64,000 nt of DNA from RYN-230 sp963717125 (GTDB lineage Bacteria; Actinomycetota; Actinomycetes; Streptosporangiales; Streptosporangiaceae), in contig CAVQVG010000013.1 of the NCBI GenBank assembly GCA_963717125.1, positions 62,001 to 126,000 of the forward strand, in the 5' to 3' direction. The notes below the pieces were generated by a model. It made no database searches and was not told the origin of the DNA. It saw only the letters and a list, made by a program, of their open reading frames with translations. A program made the position numbers and the translations under genes. Shown piece by piece: positions 18,001 to 27,574 of this stretch (position 1 is its first letter; each line of letters begins with the position of its first letter).

Positions 18001-18203
18001 AGGCCCTCGTCTTCGGACTGCTTCAGCGAGAACACGGCGTACAGGTACTGGCACATGATGCCGTGCTCGAGCTCGGCGGCCTCGCACAGCATGTAGTACA
18101 GGGCCTCGCGGTGCTCGATCACGAACGGGGCCTCGGGCGGGGCCAGCCCGCCGCGCGTGGCAATCACCTGGGCGAGCCGGCCCCCGGCTTGGTTTTCGCT
18201 CAT
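15057..18203 (-). CDS. Ferritin-like / CDGSH / Fer4_19 / CDGSH / globin-like fusion protein
   Basis: A 1048-residue multidomain protein. Residues about 25-270 resemble the ferritin-like domain of VioB/RebD-type enzymes, with likely iron ligands in EAAELEH (41-47) and EMLH (90-93). Residues 300-600 are mostly helical, with a Pro-rich linker at 520-540. A CDGSH motif follows (Cys634, Cys636, Cys645, His649), then a Fer4_19-type segment (Cys684, Cys690, Cys723). A second CDGSH-like motif has Cys789, Cys791, Cys800 and His804 but reads CSGMH. Residues 822-935 resemble a group II truncated globin, and the last 70 residues form an all-helical cap (FEANIKPLFREHDRTSMEF). No signal peptide is visible, so it is probably a cytoplasmic redox protein. 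It has a divergent LysR neighbour. The function is unknown. Confidence 0.85.
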   Translation of the reverse strand: MSENQAGGRLAQVIATRGGLAPPEAPFVIEHREALYYMLCEAAELEHGIMCQYLYAVFSLKQSEDEGLSPEEAQAVQRWRKRISHVATQEMLHLSLVQNLLSAIGGAPHLSRPNFPHPATHYPAGVHLALLPFGEAALQHFMFLERPEGMDIDDAEGLAAFGRAAPAMQQGEIVPRSQDFKTVGHLYRSIEAGIAHLAGKFGERRLFVGPPRAQATQQYFGWPELVAVTDAASAQKAIDEILEQGEGPRGHWKDAHFGQFVEIMDEYTQLREANPAFDPARPVVTVNVRPSERDTGVPLVTDPLTRQVMDLFNVTYEALLLMLQRFFAHTEETDAQLKALADASVNLMFQAVKPLGDLVTTLPAGPDYPARTAGPSFELFYESDTVLPHREAAWILLTERLRQAAEFCQPDGPCAAAVADGLAAARSSLNEIAGSLEAHLPARDLPPETPAPAEAIAGLLARAADFYRTGQPFTGHANDLLSGLGDLIRSTYSVVLARQGDARTVARLVNSVLRPLAEALPAPETSPAPDVPPAPDAPGSLWDAALLATRLRAQFGRSAPPGLLEAAAALQDLAVTEGPASERASRLAALADLQGALPPDIVTAKNGPYLVTNIAAVRTPLGERLTLPPQLALCRCGASALKPFCDGTHATSGFTDDKDPKRVPDRRDTYPGEQVTIFDNRGICQHSGLCTDRAAAAFRTKEEPFVAPSGARMDELVRAVRDCPSGALSLAFDRVEARDLVDWHGTRGQAVEITQDGPYRVTGGLPLTDATGADVPRAAGSSREHYALCRCGHSQNKPFCSGMHWYIGFRDPVRRAGAEPTLFEWAGGLPALTRLTRLLYEKYVPADDLLAPVFAAMPPGLAQREAAVFAAAFGGPPVGDRAGDPAGDGATGRPALTEEQRVRWVALALRAADQTMLPADPQFRGALTSFLEWTSRVTGTSPPAWEWGPAGPPDGTPAQTSTADDQGAIPLPGPDEAVSFEANIKPLFREHDRTSMEFAFDLWSRDDVQAHAADILEQLSRGTMPCDSAWPPEKVQVFRRWTESGFQP

Positions 18204-18277
18204 GTCCTGTCAGGCCCCCCGGAGGCTATAGTGTCCGCGGTTGCTGTGCTCGCGCGGCGGTTGGAGTTGCGCTCTCG
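18204..18277. promoter_or_regulatory. Divergent promoter region of the fusion gene and its LysR regulator
   Basis: Only 74 bp separate the two start codons, the usual layout for a LysR regulator controlling its neighbour. ACTATAGT at about 18225-18232 could serve as a -10 element in either direction (TATAGT on plus, ACTATA on minus). I did not find a clear T-N11-A operator. Confidence 0.5.
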
Positions 18278-19192
18278 ATGAACATCGAACTGCGGCATCT
18301 GCGGTACTTCGTCGCGGTCGCCGAGGAGGCGAGCTTTACCGCCGCCGCGCAGCGCGTGCACGTCGCCCAGCAGGTCCTGTCCACCCAGATCCGGCAGCTC
18401 GAAGCCGCGGTCGGCACCCAGCTGCTGCGGCGGACCAGCCGGGGCGTGCTGCTGACCCCGGCCGGCACGGCATTCCTGGACGCCGCCCGGTCGACGCTGG
18501 CCGGCCTGGAACGCGGAGTGGCAGCGGCGGTCAACGCGGCCCGCGCGGTGGCCGGCAGGCTGGCCGTCGGGTCGAGTGTGGCCGCCGCCGGGAAGACGCG
18601 GACGAGGCTGCTGACCGCCTTCGCCAGCGCGTACCCGGCGGTGGAGCTGGAGCTTGTCACCTTCGACCTGTCCGCGCCCGCGGCAGGCCTGCTCGACCAC
18701 CGCACCGACGTGGCCCTGATCCGGCCGCCGGTGGACGCCCCGGGGATCACGCTGGCGGTGGTCGAGGAGGAGCCACGGGTGTTCGTGCTGCCCGCGGCTC
18801 ATCCGCTGGCCAGCCGGGACGTGCTGGAGCTGGCCGACGTTGCCGGGATGCCGTGGGTAGCGGCGGCGCTGGCGGCCGACGGCTGCGCACCGGCCCGCTG
18901 GCGGGACGATTGGCTAGTCAGCCCGCGCCCGGGCGGGGACGTGCCGGTCATCGGCGCGGAGGCCAGGACGATCGACGAGTGGCGCGAGCACGTCGTGGCG
19001 GGGCACGGCATCAGCCTGTGCCCCGCCTCGTCGGAGGAATACAACGCGCGGCCGGGCCTGGTCTTCGTGCCCGCCAAGAACGTGCCGGTGACGTCGTTGT
19101 GCGTGGCCTGGCGAGCGGGCGACGAGCGCCCGGCCGTGCGCAGCTTCGTGGACCTGGCGCTCAGTGTCGCGCGTGACGGGGTCGAGGCGTAG
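18278..19192 (+). CDS. LysR-family transcriptional regulator
   Basis: A 304-residue LysR regulator. The winged helix-turn-helix is at residues 1-65 (MNIELRHLRYFVAVAEEASF, AAQRVHVAQQVLSTQIRQLE, LLRRTSRGVLLTPAG). The ligand-binding domain begins at about residue 90 with RLAVGSSVAAAG and includes ALIRPPVDAPGI and HGISLCPASSEEY. Divergent placement 74 bp from the ferritin-like fusion gene makes that gene its most likely target. The effector is unknown. Confidence 0.92.
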   Translation: MNIELRHLRYFVAVAEEASFTAAAQRVHVAQQVLSTQIRQLEAAVGTQLLRRTSRGVLLTPAGTAFLDAARSTLAGLERGVAAAVNAARAVAGRLAVGSSVAAAGKTRTRLLTAFASAYPAVELELVTFDLSAPAAGLLDHRTDVALIRPPVDAPGITLAVVEEEPRVFVLPAAHPLASRDVLELADVAGMPWVAAALAADGCAPARWRDDWLVSPRPGGDVPVIGAEARTIDEWREHVVAGHGISLCPASSEEYNARPGLVFVPAKNVPVTSLCVAWRAGDERPAVRSFVDLALSVARDGVEA

Positions 19193-19900
19193 CGGGGCGG
19201 ACTGGCGTAGCGGGACATCTCGTCCATCCTGTGGGACGGGGGCGCGTCCGGCCAACAGTTATCGCGGATGGGAGTACAGCCAACGGGTGTGGCGGGCGGG
19301 CGGGAAGCAGCAGGAGTGCGGATCACCTAACCAGTCGTTGTGGCACCCTTCCTAACATGGCGGGCAGCGTCCGCCCCGGAACCCCTGTGCGGTGCCGGAA
19401 CTGCGCCACCGGTATTGACCTGGGCGTCTGCGTGACGTGAGCGGAGTCCGAAGACTGAAACTGGGTCATGCGTGAGTGGCCCAGTTCGGAGACGGATCGT
19501 ACCGGCGACGGGATGGGATGTGAGTTCTTGGCGCTTGCGCAGCCCCGGCTGGTCTACGTCGCGTCCGGGGAGAACATTAATGAACTGCTTCCTGCCGTCG
19601 GGAACGATGCTGGCGAGGGCACTGTGGGGAGCGTCTCGGTAGGCCTCGATCGTTCCTTCCTGGGACGGCCGTGCCATGTATGCCGCTCAACGGACCCGTC
19701 GGCGGGACTCGCTCTCAGCAGCAGGCGCGGGAGCAGTTGCGCCCGGTCCGGGGTCACCTTGGCCAGGAACCAGCGGCGTGGCAGTAGCCGCGTCCGTGTG
19801 ATCGCCAGGGCCTGTGGATTGGCGGCTTGTTACGTGCCGGTGCTTCAGCGAAACTGGGCCATGCCCGCCGCGGTGGCCGCCGAGCTGGAGGGTGCGTTCC
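19193..19900. other. Gene-poor interval
   Basis: In 708 bp no frame shows a recognisable family. Frames at 19468-20070 (plus) and 19327-19677 (minus) are open but have shadow-like composition. Probably degraded sequence. Confidence 0.45.
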
Positions 19901-20719
19901 ATGACGTCGCCGTTGAAGATGACTGTCTATCGGCCAGCCGACCGCCTCGGTTCGTATGTGCGTTCCTTCCAGGTGTTTTCAACGACGCAGCCAGCCGGGG
20001 TTTCAGTGCTGGATTTCGGCGGCGGCGATGTCTCGGTGCCGGTCTGCTTCGGAGACCCGGTGCTGGTTGAGGACTGGGGCCGTGCCGCGGTGCCGTCCGC
20101 AGCCGTGGTCGGGCCGAGGAGGCAAGCCGTGTGGCTGCGGTTTGAGGGCATGGTTGACCAGGTGAACATCTCGTTCTTCCCCGGTGCGGCGGGCGCGTTC
20201 GTCGGAATGCCGATGCCGGAGCTCGTCGGCCGGATGGCATCGCCCGATGACGTATGGCCTCACGACTTCCGGGAGGCAGTGGCGGAACTGGAGCCTCTCC
20301 CCCCCGAACAGCGGGTCGCCGGGCTCGCTGACTTGCTGCTGGCCAGGCTGGAGCCGGGCAGAGAACCGCGCCCGCAGGTACGGGAGGCAGTCCGGCTAAT
20401 CCGGGCAAGCCGCGGCCGCGTCACGGTGCGATGGCTGGCTGACGAGCTGAATCTCAGCATCAGCCAGCTTGAGCGCAGCTTCGCCAGGCACGTCGGAGTC
20501 GGGCCGAAACTGCTGGCCCGGCAGACTCGCGTCTGTGCGCTCGCCGCCGAGGCGACAGGGCTGGCGAGCCCGTCCTGGGCGTTGCTCGCCGCCAGGTACG
20601 GCTATGCCGACCAGGCGCATCTGGCGCGCGAATTCCGCGAGCTGACCGGGCTCACACCCTCCAGGTTCGCCGGGTCAGATGCCGATTTTCTTCAAGACGC
20701 CATGATCAGTCGTCGGTGA
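19901..20719 (+). CDS. AraC-family transcriptional regulator
   Basis: A 272-residue AraC regulator. The N-terminal domain (about 1-150: YRPADRLGSYVRSFQVFST, VGPRRQAVWLRFEGMVDQV) resembles the DUF6597-type sensor. The C-terminal HTH_18 domain has RGRVTVRWLADELNLSISQL and YGYADQAHLAREFRELTGLTPSRF, both complete. Start 19901 (MTSPLKMTVYRPADR) is preferred to 19814, which adds Cys/Trp-rich residues unlike the family. GAGGG lies about 12 bases upstream. It precedes a SnoaL-like gene on the same strand that may be its target. Confidence 0.88.
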   Translation: MTSPLKMTVYRPADRLGSYVRSFQVFSTTQPAGVSVLDFGGGDVSVPVCFGDPVLVEDWGRAAVPSAAVVGPRRQAVWLRFEGMVDQVNISFFPGAAGAFVGMPMPELVGRMASPDDVWPHDFREAVAELEPLPPEQRVAGLADLLLARLEPGREPRPQVREAVRLIRASRGRVTVRWLADELNLSISQLERSFARHVGVGPKLLARQTRVCALAAEATGLASPSWALLAARYGYADQAHLAREFRELTGLTPSRFAGSDADFLQDAMISRR

Positions 20720-20921
20720 AACTGAGCCTCTGACTGCAGAAGAGCCGGATGCGGTCAGCGCCCCCATCAGCCGGTCTTAGTTTCCCGGGCCGGACAGGGG
20801 CCTACGTCTGTGCCGCGGCCTGGGCATCCGCTTGGCGGACATCCTGCTGGCGGCCTGCACCGGACGCGGAGTATCCGGCGCAAGCAGCGCCACAAGTCAC
20901 CTCTTCAAAGGAGAACCCGAA

Positions 20922-21314
20922 ATGCCTGCCCAGCAAGAATCACCAGCTCTCACGGTTGCCCGCGCCCATGTAGAGGCGTGGAGCAGTAAGGACTGGGACA
21001 AGGCCCGCAGCATGCTCGCTCCCGATGTCAGGGTCATCGCAATGACCACGGCACCATACCCGCCACCTACCGATCTGAGCGGCGTCGAGGAGTACATGAA
21101 GGGCCTGGTTGCCTTCGCTGACCCGATCGTGCCGGGCAGCGTGCGCGAGCTAGGCGGCGCGGGCGATGAGCGCAACGCGCTGATCACGCTGGACCTGCGG
21201 GTGGCGGGCGGTCCGTTCGGTGCTGGAGCGCCCGCCCCTTGTGCTCGCCTCTACCTGATAGAGGACGGCAAGATCAAGACCGAGCAGGTCATCTTCTACG
21301 TCGGTCAGGAGTGA
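20922..21314 (+). CDS. SnoaL-like (NTF2 fold) protein
   Basis: A 130-residue single-domain NTF2-fold protein. The N-terminal helix VARAHVEAWSSKDWDKARSM and the strand CARLYLIEDGKIKTEQVIFY are characteristic of SnoaL-like proteins, a family of small cyclases, isomerases and binding proteins. Start 20922 has the strong ribosome binding site AAAGGAG nine bases upstream. It follows the AraC gene by about 200 bp. The substrate is unknown. Confidence 0.85.
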   Translation: MPAQQESPALTVARAHVEAWSSKDWDKARSMLAPDVRVIAMTTAPYPPPTDLSGVEEYMKGLVAFADPIVPGSVRELGGAGDERNALITLDLRVAGGPFGAGAPAPCARLYLIEDGKIKTEQVIFYVGQE

Positions 21315-21439
21315 AGCTGGCGGGTCTGGGTTCTCCCCACCCTGACCCGCCGGCCCCGCCTGCGCCTCGGCGGAGGCGGAGATGGAGGCCCGCGGCGTGC
21401 TGCCGGGCCGAGAGCGGCTGCGGCCCACCTCCAGTTCCA

Positions 21440-21846
21440 CTACGGTCCGCGTCCGCGTTGCGACTGCTGCGCCGCCGCGTTGACCGGCTCAACTCTACAG
21501 CGGCCACGCGGCTGCAGGCCGCCCTCGCCGCCGGCGACCCGCACGGCGACGTCATCGCCGCCTGGCTCTGCGCCCAGGACCTGACCTGCCCGGTCCCCGA
21601 GTCCGGCGGCTTGGCCGCACCCTGCGCAGCTGACAGCGCGAGTTCCTGGCCTACTTCGCCACCGGCGGCGCGTCCAACGGCCCCACCGAGGCAGTCGACC
21701 TGCTGATCGAGAAGATCAGGCGCCTCGACAACGGCTTCCGCAACTGGGACAACCATCGGCTCCGGCTCCTGCTGCGCTGCGGCGGCATCCGCTGGGATAC
21801 CGTCATCACGCCAATCCGAAGGCGCAATCCACAGTTGGTGGCGTAG
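21440..21846 (+). pseudogene. ISL3-family transposase C-terminal remnant
   Basis: The last part of an ISL3-family transposase. EFLAYFATGGASNGPTEAVD, LLIEKIRRLDNGFRNWDNHR and LRLLLRCGG are its typical terminal segment, ending at TAG 21846. Upstream, in another frame, TRLQAALAAGDPHGDVIAAW LCAQDL matches the preceding region. The N-terminal two thirds are absent and at least one frameshift is present, so it is dead. Confidence 0.75.
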
Positions 21847-21989
21847 AATCGGTATTTCCCCTGATGCCTGGTGCATGATCACTTCACCCCGCCACCAATT
21901 TCGCGAGTCCAGCGAACCTGTGTCGGCGAAGCTGTGCCCAGAACCGGGTGATCGGCGCGCAGCCGCAAGTGTGTCGGCGCGGCCCGTAC

Positions 21990-22726
21990 GAAGCTCGTAA
22001 TCGGCGATATGCGTGTGTTCCCCGCCGATCTACAGCGCGGTTGTGCTTACCGCCCGTATCCACCGGACTCACGACGAAGCTCCGGCATGGCGCGGGGCGC
22101 GCAGCGGCACGCCGCCAACCAGCCATCGGCGGCCGGGACTGACATCGGCAGGACCAGAGCCCTGACTGGAGCACTGGGCGGCTGACACCCGGCCAAGTTG
22201 TCCGCGCCGCGTCGCGCCTGGTTCCTCACCTGGCGCACCAGAGCGCCGGCAGGCGCGCAGAACTGCGCCGCGGCGCAGTTCTGCGCGCCTGAGCGGCGCA
22301 GCGCACCAGCGGCGCCCGACGCCAGACTGACACCATCGACGCGCCGAGCCCGCGCGCCAAGCCGCCGTCAGCGAAGACGCGGCCCTGGCCGGCGGGCGAC
22401 CCTCCTGGGAGCGGATCAGACCGGCTGGGACGACCAGCGTGGCCAGACCACTTGCAAAGGCGGCAACAGCCGCTGGCAGGAATGGCCCTCCAGGAGGACC
22501 TGGTAATGATCAGGCAGCAAAAGTCACAGGACCGACGAGATTGGGATTTGCCCAGGTGGCAGGCTGGCCACCGCCGATTCAGCACCTGGAATCCGGTGTC
22601 CTGCCAGCAGCCCTAGCCGGGGAAGCTGCCCGATCCGAACACACATACGGCGGCCCACCCGGCCGCCGTTGCTGTACTCTCTTGCTGTACTCGCTGTTCG
22701 AACGTTCGAATTTCGCTTCTGACCAG
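21990..22726. repeat. Long imperfect direct repeat, copy A (element-end block)
   Basis: This non-coding block is homologous to 38565-39309 in the same orientation. Similarity rises toward the right end: the last 133 bp through 22768 differ from 39219-39351 at about one position. Shared landmarks are GTGCTTACCGCCCGTA (22043 and 38613), the GCGCCTGGTTCCTCAC region, and the perfect palindrome TTCGAACGTTCGAA at 22697-22710. No gene is recognisable. I interpret it as the end region of an integrated element. Confidence 0.75.
22669..22691 (+). promoter_or_regulatory. Putative integrase arm-site pair, left of the att core
   Basis: TTGCTGTACT occurs at 22669-22678 and 22682-22691, 13 bp start to start. 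The same pair lies beside the intact tRNA (39252-39274), and a similar pair lies on the other side of the core at 22853-22875. Confidence 0.6.
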
Positions 22727-22768
22727 TGGAGCTAAGCGGGCTCGAACCGCTGACCTCTTGCATGCCAT
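22727..22768 (-). repeat. Partial tRNA-Ala 3' half: att core
   Basis: These 42 bp are identical to the 3' part of the tRNA-Ala gene at 39310-39351, from the anticodon loop to the discriminator base. Identity ends exactly at the 5' side of the anticodon loop. This is the classic footprint of tyrosine-recombinase integration into a tRNA gene. Confidence 0.85.
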
Positions 22769-23532
22769 CTGGCGGCAGCACGTCCACCCACGTCCATCCC
22801 CGCAGGTCACCGTCTCCCTGCGTCCCTACGCGGCCACCTCCGTCCGCGTGCGTTGCTGTACTTCCGTGCTGTACCGCTGCCACCCCGCCTGGAGCAACCA
22901 GTCGTGCCCCCAACAGGAAGCCCTGACCAGCGTCAACCCTGCATTCCAGGTTACAGACGCGCCCTCCGGCGTGCATCCGGTCAAACAGGCCCCAGAAGCC
23001 CTCGCCACTCCCCCGCGACCTCTCCCCACTCCCAGCCCAGGACAGTAGCCCGACTCGCTACAAACACCGGGCACACCAAGGGCTGCACAGCAACGTCCGC
23101 TTCTGTAGCCGAAAGTAGTGCGCGCCCCTGACGCATGATGATGCTCATCTGCGCATACTTATGCGTCCTTGCCGACGTAAACGCCGCATCGTCAATGCGG
23201 AAGTCTGCGCTCCCATGCAGGCCACGGGATGTTCGGGGCGCAGCCGGATCGACTTGGTGCGCCGACTCGGTGCGCCTCTGCGTGCCTGGGCGTGGGGGGT
23301 GTTCGCCGGGCGCAGATCAGCCACTGGGCGGGGGGCCCGAAGGGAGGTCTGGCGATCGGCCCGCGTACAACGGCCCAACGGCGGCAAGCATGCAGATCGC
23401 CGGTGTGAGGCCCGGCCACCAGCCCCGCTCTGGACGTCGGCCTTGAATGGCCGCGCCGTTCGGTGGCGGGGCTGGAACCCGCCTCGATCGGTCCCGCCTG
23501 GCGCGCGGGACCGATCGGCAGCGGAGTGCGGC
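22769..23532. other. Gene-free left end of the integrated unit
   Basis: In 764 bp I see the arm-site pair at 22853-22875 but no gene. An integrase would be expected near here, but no tyrosine-recombinase motif was found in any frame. Confidence 0.45.
22853..22875 (+). promoter_or_regulatory. Putative integrase arm-site pair, right of the att core
   Basis: TTGCTGTACT at 22853-22862 and GTGCTGTACC at 22866-22875 again have 13-bp spacing. With the pair at 22669-22691, the core at 22727-22768 is flanked on both sides, as in an attP site. Confidence 0.55.
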
Positions 23533-26051
23533 TCAGTCGGCGGCGATCGCCTCCAGGACGTTGAGCCTGGCGGCGCGGCGGGCCGGGGCGATCGCTGCCA
23601 GGACGCCGGCCACTGCGGTCGTCGCGATGTACGCCGCGATCTGGGTGGCCGGAATCGAGACAGTGGTCTGCTGAGAGCGGGTGAAGGCGTCGGCCAGCGC
23701 GGCGCCGAGCGCGAGTCCCAGGGCCGATCCGAGCACGGCGCCGATCACCGCGATGATCACTGATTCGGCCGCCACCATCTGGGCGAGCTGCCCGCGGCGC
23801 ATCCCGATCGCCCGCAGCAGGCCGAGCTCGCGGGTCCGCTCGACCATCGAAAGAGCGAGGGTGTTGACGATCCCGAGCAGGGCGATGATGATCGCCAGCA
23901 CGAGCATCGCGGTGATCAGGTTGAGCAGGTTGGCCAGAACTGCGCTGCGGCTCCTGGCGAACGCCGCCTCGTTCATCAGCTGCGCGCCGGGGTAGCCGGC
24001 AGGGCACGCTGGATCGGGGCGCGCGCGGCGGTAGCGGCCCTGACCAGGTTGACGCTGTCCACCCGGCGGCCGGTGTCCGCCGTGAACGTCGCGTTGCTCA
24101 CTAGGTAGTCGCTGAGCGGACCCACGTTCGCGAACACCCCGCCGATGCGCAGCGTCGATATCCCGAACGAGCCGAACTGGACCCGCACCTTGTCGCCGAC
24201 CCGCCAGTCGTGGCCGGCCGCGGCCGCCTGGCTGACCAGCAGCGCACCGGAGGTCAGCGCGGTCACGCTGCCCATCTGCATGGCGAGGTCGGTGAAGGAG
24301 CTGATCGCGGCCGGGTCGATACCGTCTACGTTCTTGTGCGCTGCGCCCGCCACCGTGGCGTCGGTTGCCCTGACCTCGGTCACTGCGCGCACGCCTGGCT
24401 GGGCCGCCAGTACACGGGCTAGATGCGGCGTCAGCCCGATGTCTGCGCTGGTGGCCTGTACGTAGAAGCTGGTCTTGCTGGCCACCGTGATCTGGCGGTC
24501 CAGCATGGTCCGGCTGGAGTTGACCATGACGGAGGCGGCGACGATGAGGGCCAGGCCGATCATCAGCGCGGCCGCGGTGGCGCTGGTGCGCTTCGGGTTG
24601 CGCATCGTGTTCCCGCGCGCGAGCATGCCGGTGCGGCCCGGCAGCCGGGTCAGCGGGAACCCGATCGCGTGGGCGAGGGGCCGGGCGGCCAGCGGGCCGA
24701 GCACCGTGACGCCGATGAAGGACAGCAGGGCACCGGCGCCAGTGAGAGCCAGGCTGGCGCCGGTGAACAGGCCGGCCAGCACCAGCGCGACGCCGGCCAC
24801 GGTCACGGCAAGCCCCGCGGCCAGCCGCCGCGGCGAGAACACGGCCGGGCTCGGCACGGCATCGCGCAGCGCCTGGACCGGGGCGACCCTGGTGGCCCGG
24901 TAGGCGGGCGCCACCGCGGCGATCAGGGTCATCGCGAGGCCGGTACCCGCGGCCAGCGCCATCTGCCCGGGCGGCACGACGAGCCCGGTGACCGGCAGCG
25001 ACAGGCCGAAGCCAGACAGCAGCACGACCAGGCCCTTCGACAGCGCGATGCCCAGGCCGGTCCCGGCGAGCGCGGCGACGGTCCCGACGGTCGCCGCCTC
25101 GGCAAGGACCGATCGGAAGACCTGCCGCCGCCCGGCGCCGAGCGTGCGCAGCAACGCGAGCTCCCTGGTCCGCTGCCCGATCATGATCGAGAACGTGTTC
25201 CAGATCACGAACGCGCCGACGAACAGCGCCACGCCAGCGAACACCAGGAAGAACGTGGTGAGGATGGACAGCTGGCTGTTCAGCTGGCTCTCCGTGGTCG
25301 CGGCCGCGCTCGCCGCGGTCAGGGCCGTCACCCCGGGCGGCAGAATCCTGGCTGCCTGGTCGCGCAGCTGCTGGGCGGAGACCCCGGCGGCCGCTTTCAC
25401 GTCGATGCTGTCGTAGCTGCCCGCCGTGCCGAGCAGCTGCTGGGCGGTGGGCAGGCTGAACATGGCCAGCGAGCCGCCGGCGAAGCTGTCGGCGGAGCCA
25501 TACCCGGTGATGCCGCTGATCGTGAAGGCCCTGGCCTGCCCGGCTATGAGGATCTTGATGGAGTCGCCGACGGCGAAATGGCCGGCCCGGGCCGATGCGC
25601 GGTCGATCATGACCTGGCCGGGGCCCGCCGGCGGGCTGCCCTCTCGCCGGGTGTAGGTGGCCTGGAACGCAGCATCCGCCGGCCAGTTGGCTGCGATGGT
25701 GAACTGGCCGGGCAGCGCCTTGCCGTTGTGGCCGAGCAGCTGGGCATGGCCGGTCACGCCGCCGTCGGCTGCGGCGACATCAGGCAGGCTGCGGATACTG
25801 GCGAGAATCGAAGCGGGAATGGGCTGAAGGGAGCCGCTGCCCGCGCCGAACCCGCCGGCCGGAGAGCTGTGCTGGACGACTACGTCGGTGCCCGTGTTCG
25901 CCTGGGCGATCAGGGAGTCGAGGCTGTGGGTGAGGGTTGCGGTGAACACGAAGCTGCCGGACATGAAACCCACGCCGAGGGCGATTGCCAGCGCGGTCAG
26001 GGCCAGCCGCACCCGGTGCGCTATCAGGCCGCGGAACATTGCACGCAACAT
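23533..26051 (-). pseudogene. ABC transporter permease (FtsX/MacB type), one frameshift
   Basis: A predicted FtsX-type permease of about 840 residues, read as two frames. The first (26051 to about 24000) has an N-terminal membrane anchor (LALTALAIALGVGFMSGSF), a large extracytoplasmic domain, a three-helix FtsX core (LVFAGVALFVGAFVIWNTFS) and a second hydrophobic set. The second frame (about 24000 to 23533) carries the final FtsX core (ALLGIVNTLALSMVERTREL). At the junction, QRALPATPARS should read QRALAGYPGAQLMNEAAF, explained by one missing G near 23998-24003. The neighbouring ATPase gene is its partner. The substrate is unknown. The break may be an assembly error. Confidence 0.8.
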
Positions 26052-26057
26052 CGCTAT

Positions 26058-26798
<741 letters not shown>

Positions 26799-26893
26799 GC
26801 CTGAAACGTAGATTCGGCGGCGGCCCGGGAGCATCCACCCGGGGATCCGTTCTGTGCCTATATCTCAGGATGTGCAGGCCGCCGGAGTCCACC

Positions 26894-27574
26894 TCAGGAT
26901 GTAGGCCGACGCTCGGCTAGCCCTGCGTCATAAGCCAGAACGACAAGCTGTACCCGGTCCCGTACGCCGAGCTTGGTCAGCAGGTGGTGGACGTGCGTCT
27001 TGACCGTCGTCTCGGTGACCACGAGCTCGGCCGCGATCTCCGCGTTCGACAGCCCGCGGGCCACCAGGATGAGCACCTCGGTCTCGCGCTCGGTCACGCC
27101 CGCCAGGCGCCCGCTGGCGGTCCCATCCAGGTCCGCACCCTGGGCGGCGGCCGGCAGCCGGTGCACGAACCTGTCAAGCAGCCTGCGGGTGACCGCAGGG
27201 TTGACGATGGCGTCTCCGGCATGGATCACCCGGATCGCCTCGAGCAGCCGGGCCGCGTTGACGTCTTTGAGCAGGAAGCCGCTCGCCCCGCCGCGCAGCG
27301 CGCCGATCACGTTCTCGTCAAGGTGGAAGGTGGTGAGGATGAGCACACGGGCATGGCCGGCTGCGGCGATCTGCGCTGTGGCCGAGATACCGTCCTGGAT
27401 CGGCATCTGGATGTCCATCACCACGACGTCGGGACGCAGCCTCCTGGCCTGCCGCACGGCATCGGAGCCGTCGCCGGCCTCGCCGACAACCTCGATGTCG
27501 GGCTCCGACTCCAGGATCATCCGGAACCCAGTCCGCACCAGCGGCTGGTCATCGGCGAGCAGCACCCTGATCAT
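26894..27574 (-). CDS. NarL/LuxR-family response regulator
   Basis: A 226-residue response regulator. The receiver domain (1-120) has the acidic pocket in LLADDQPLVRTG, the phospho-acceptor Asp in PDVVVMDIQMP, Thr in LILTTFH and Lys in FLLKDVN. The LuxR-type helix-turn-helix (about 155-215) has GVTERETEVLILVARGLSN and ETTVKTHVHHLLTKLGV. It overlaps the sensor kinase gene by 4 bp and precedes the ABC exporter genes on the same strand, which are the likely regulon. Confidence 0.95.
   Translation of the reverse strand: MIRVLLADDQPLVRTGFRMILESEPDIEVVGEAGDGSDAVRQARRLRPDVVVMDIQMPIQDGISATAQIAAAGHARVLILTTFHLDENVIGALRGGASGFLLKDVNAARLLEAIRVIHAGDAIVNPAVTRRLLDRFVHRLPAAAQGADLDGTASGRLAGVTERETEVLILVARGLSNAEIAAELVVTETTVKTHVHHLLTKLGVRDRVQLVVLAYDAGLAERRPTS

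Noticed and set aside
15057..18203. Bisindole (violacein/rebeccamycin-type) biosynthetic cluster suggested by the VioB/RebD-like domain
   Set aside because: No tryptophan oxidase, no cytochrome P450 and no tailoring genes are nearby; the domain is embedded in an FeS/globin fusion.
19468..20070. 200-codon plus-strand frame overlapping the AraC gene
   Set aside because: It overlaps the well-supported AraC coding region out of frame and has shadow-type composition.
22697..22710. Palindrome TTCGAACGTTCGAA as a LexA operator
   Set aside because: It resembles the actinobacterial SOS box (TCGAAC-N4-GTTCGA) only partly because the spacer is absent, and no SOS gene follows.
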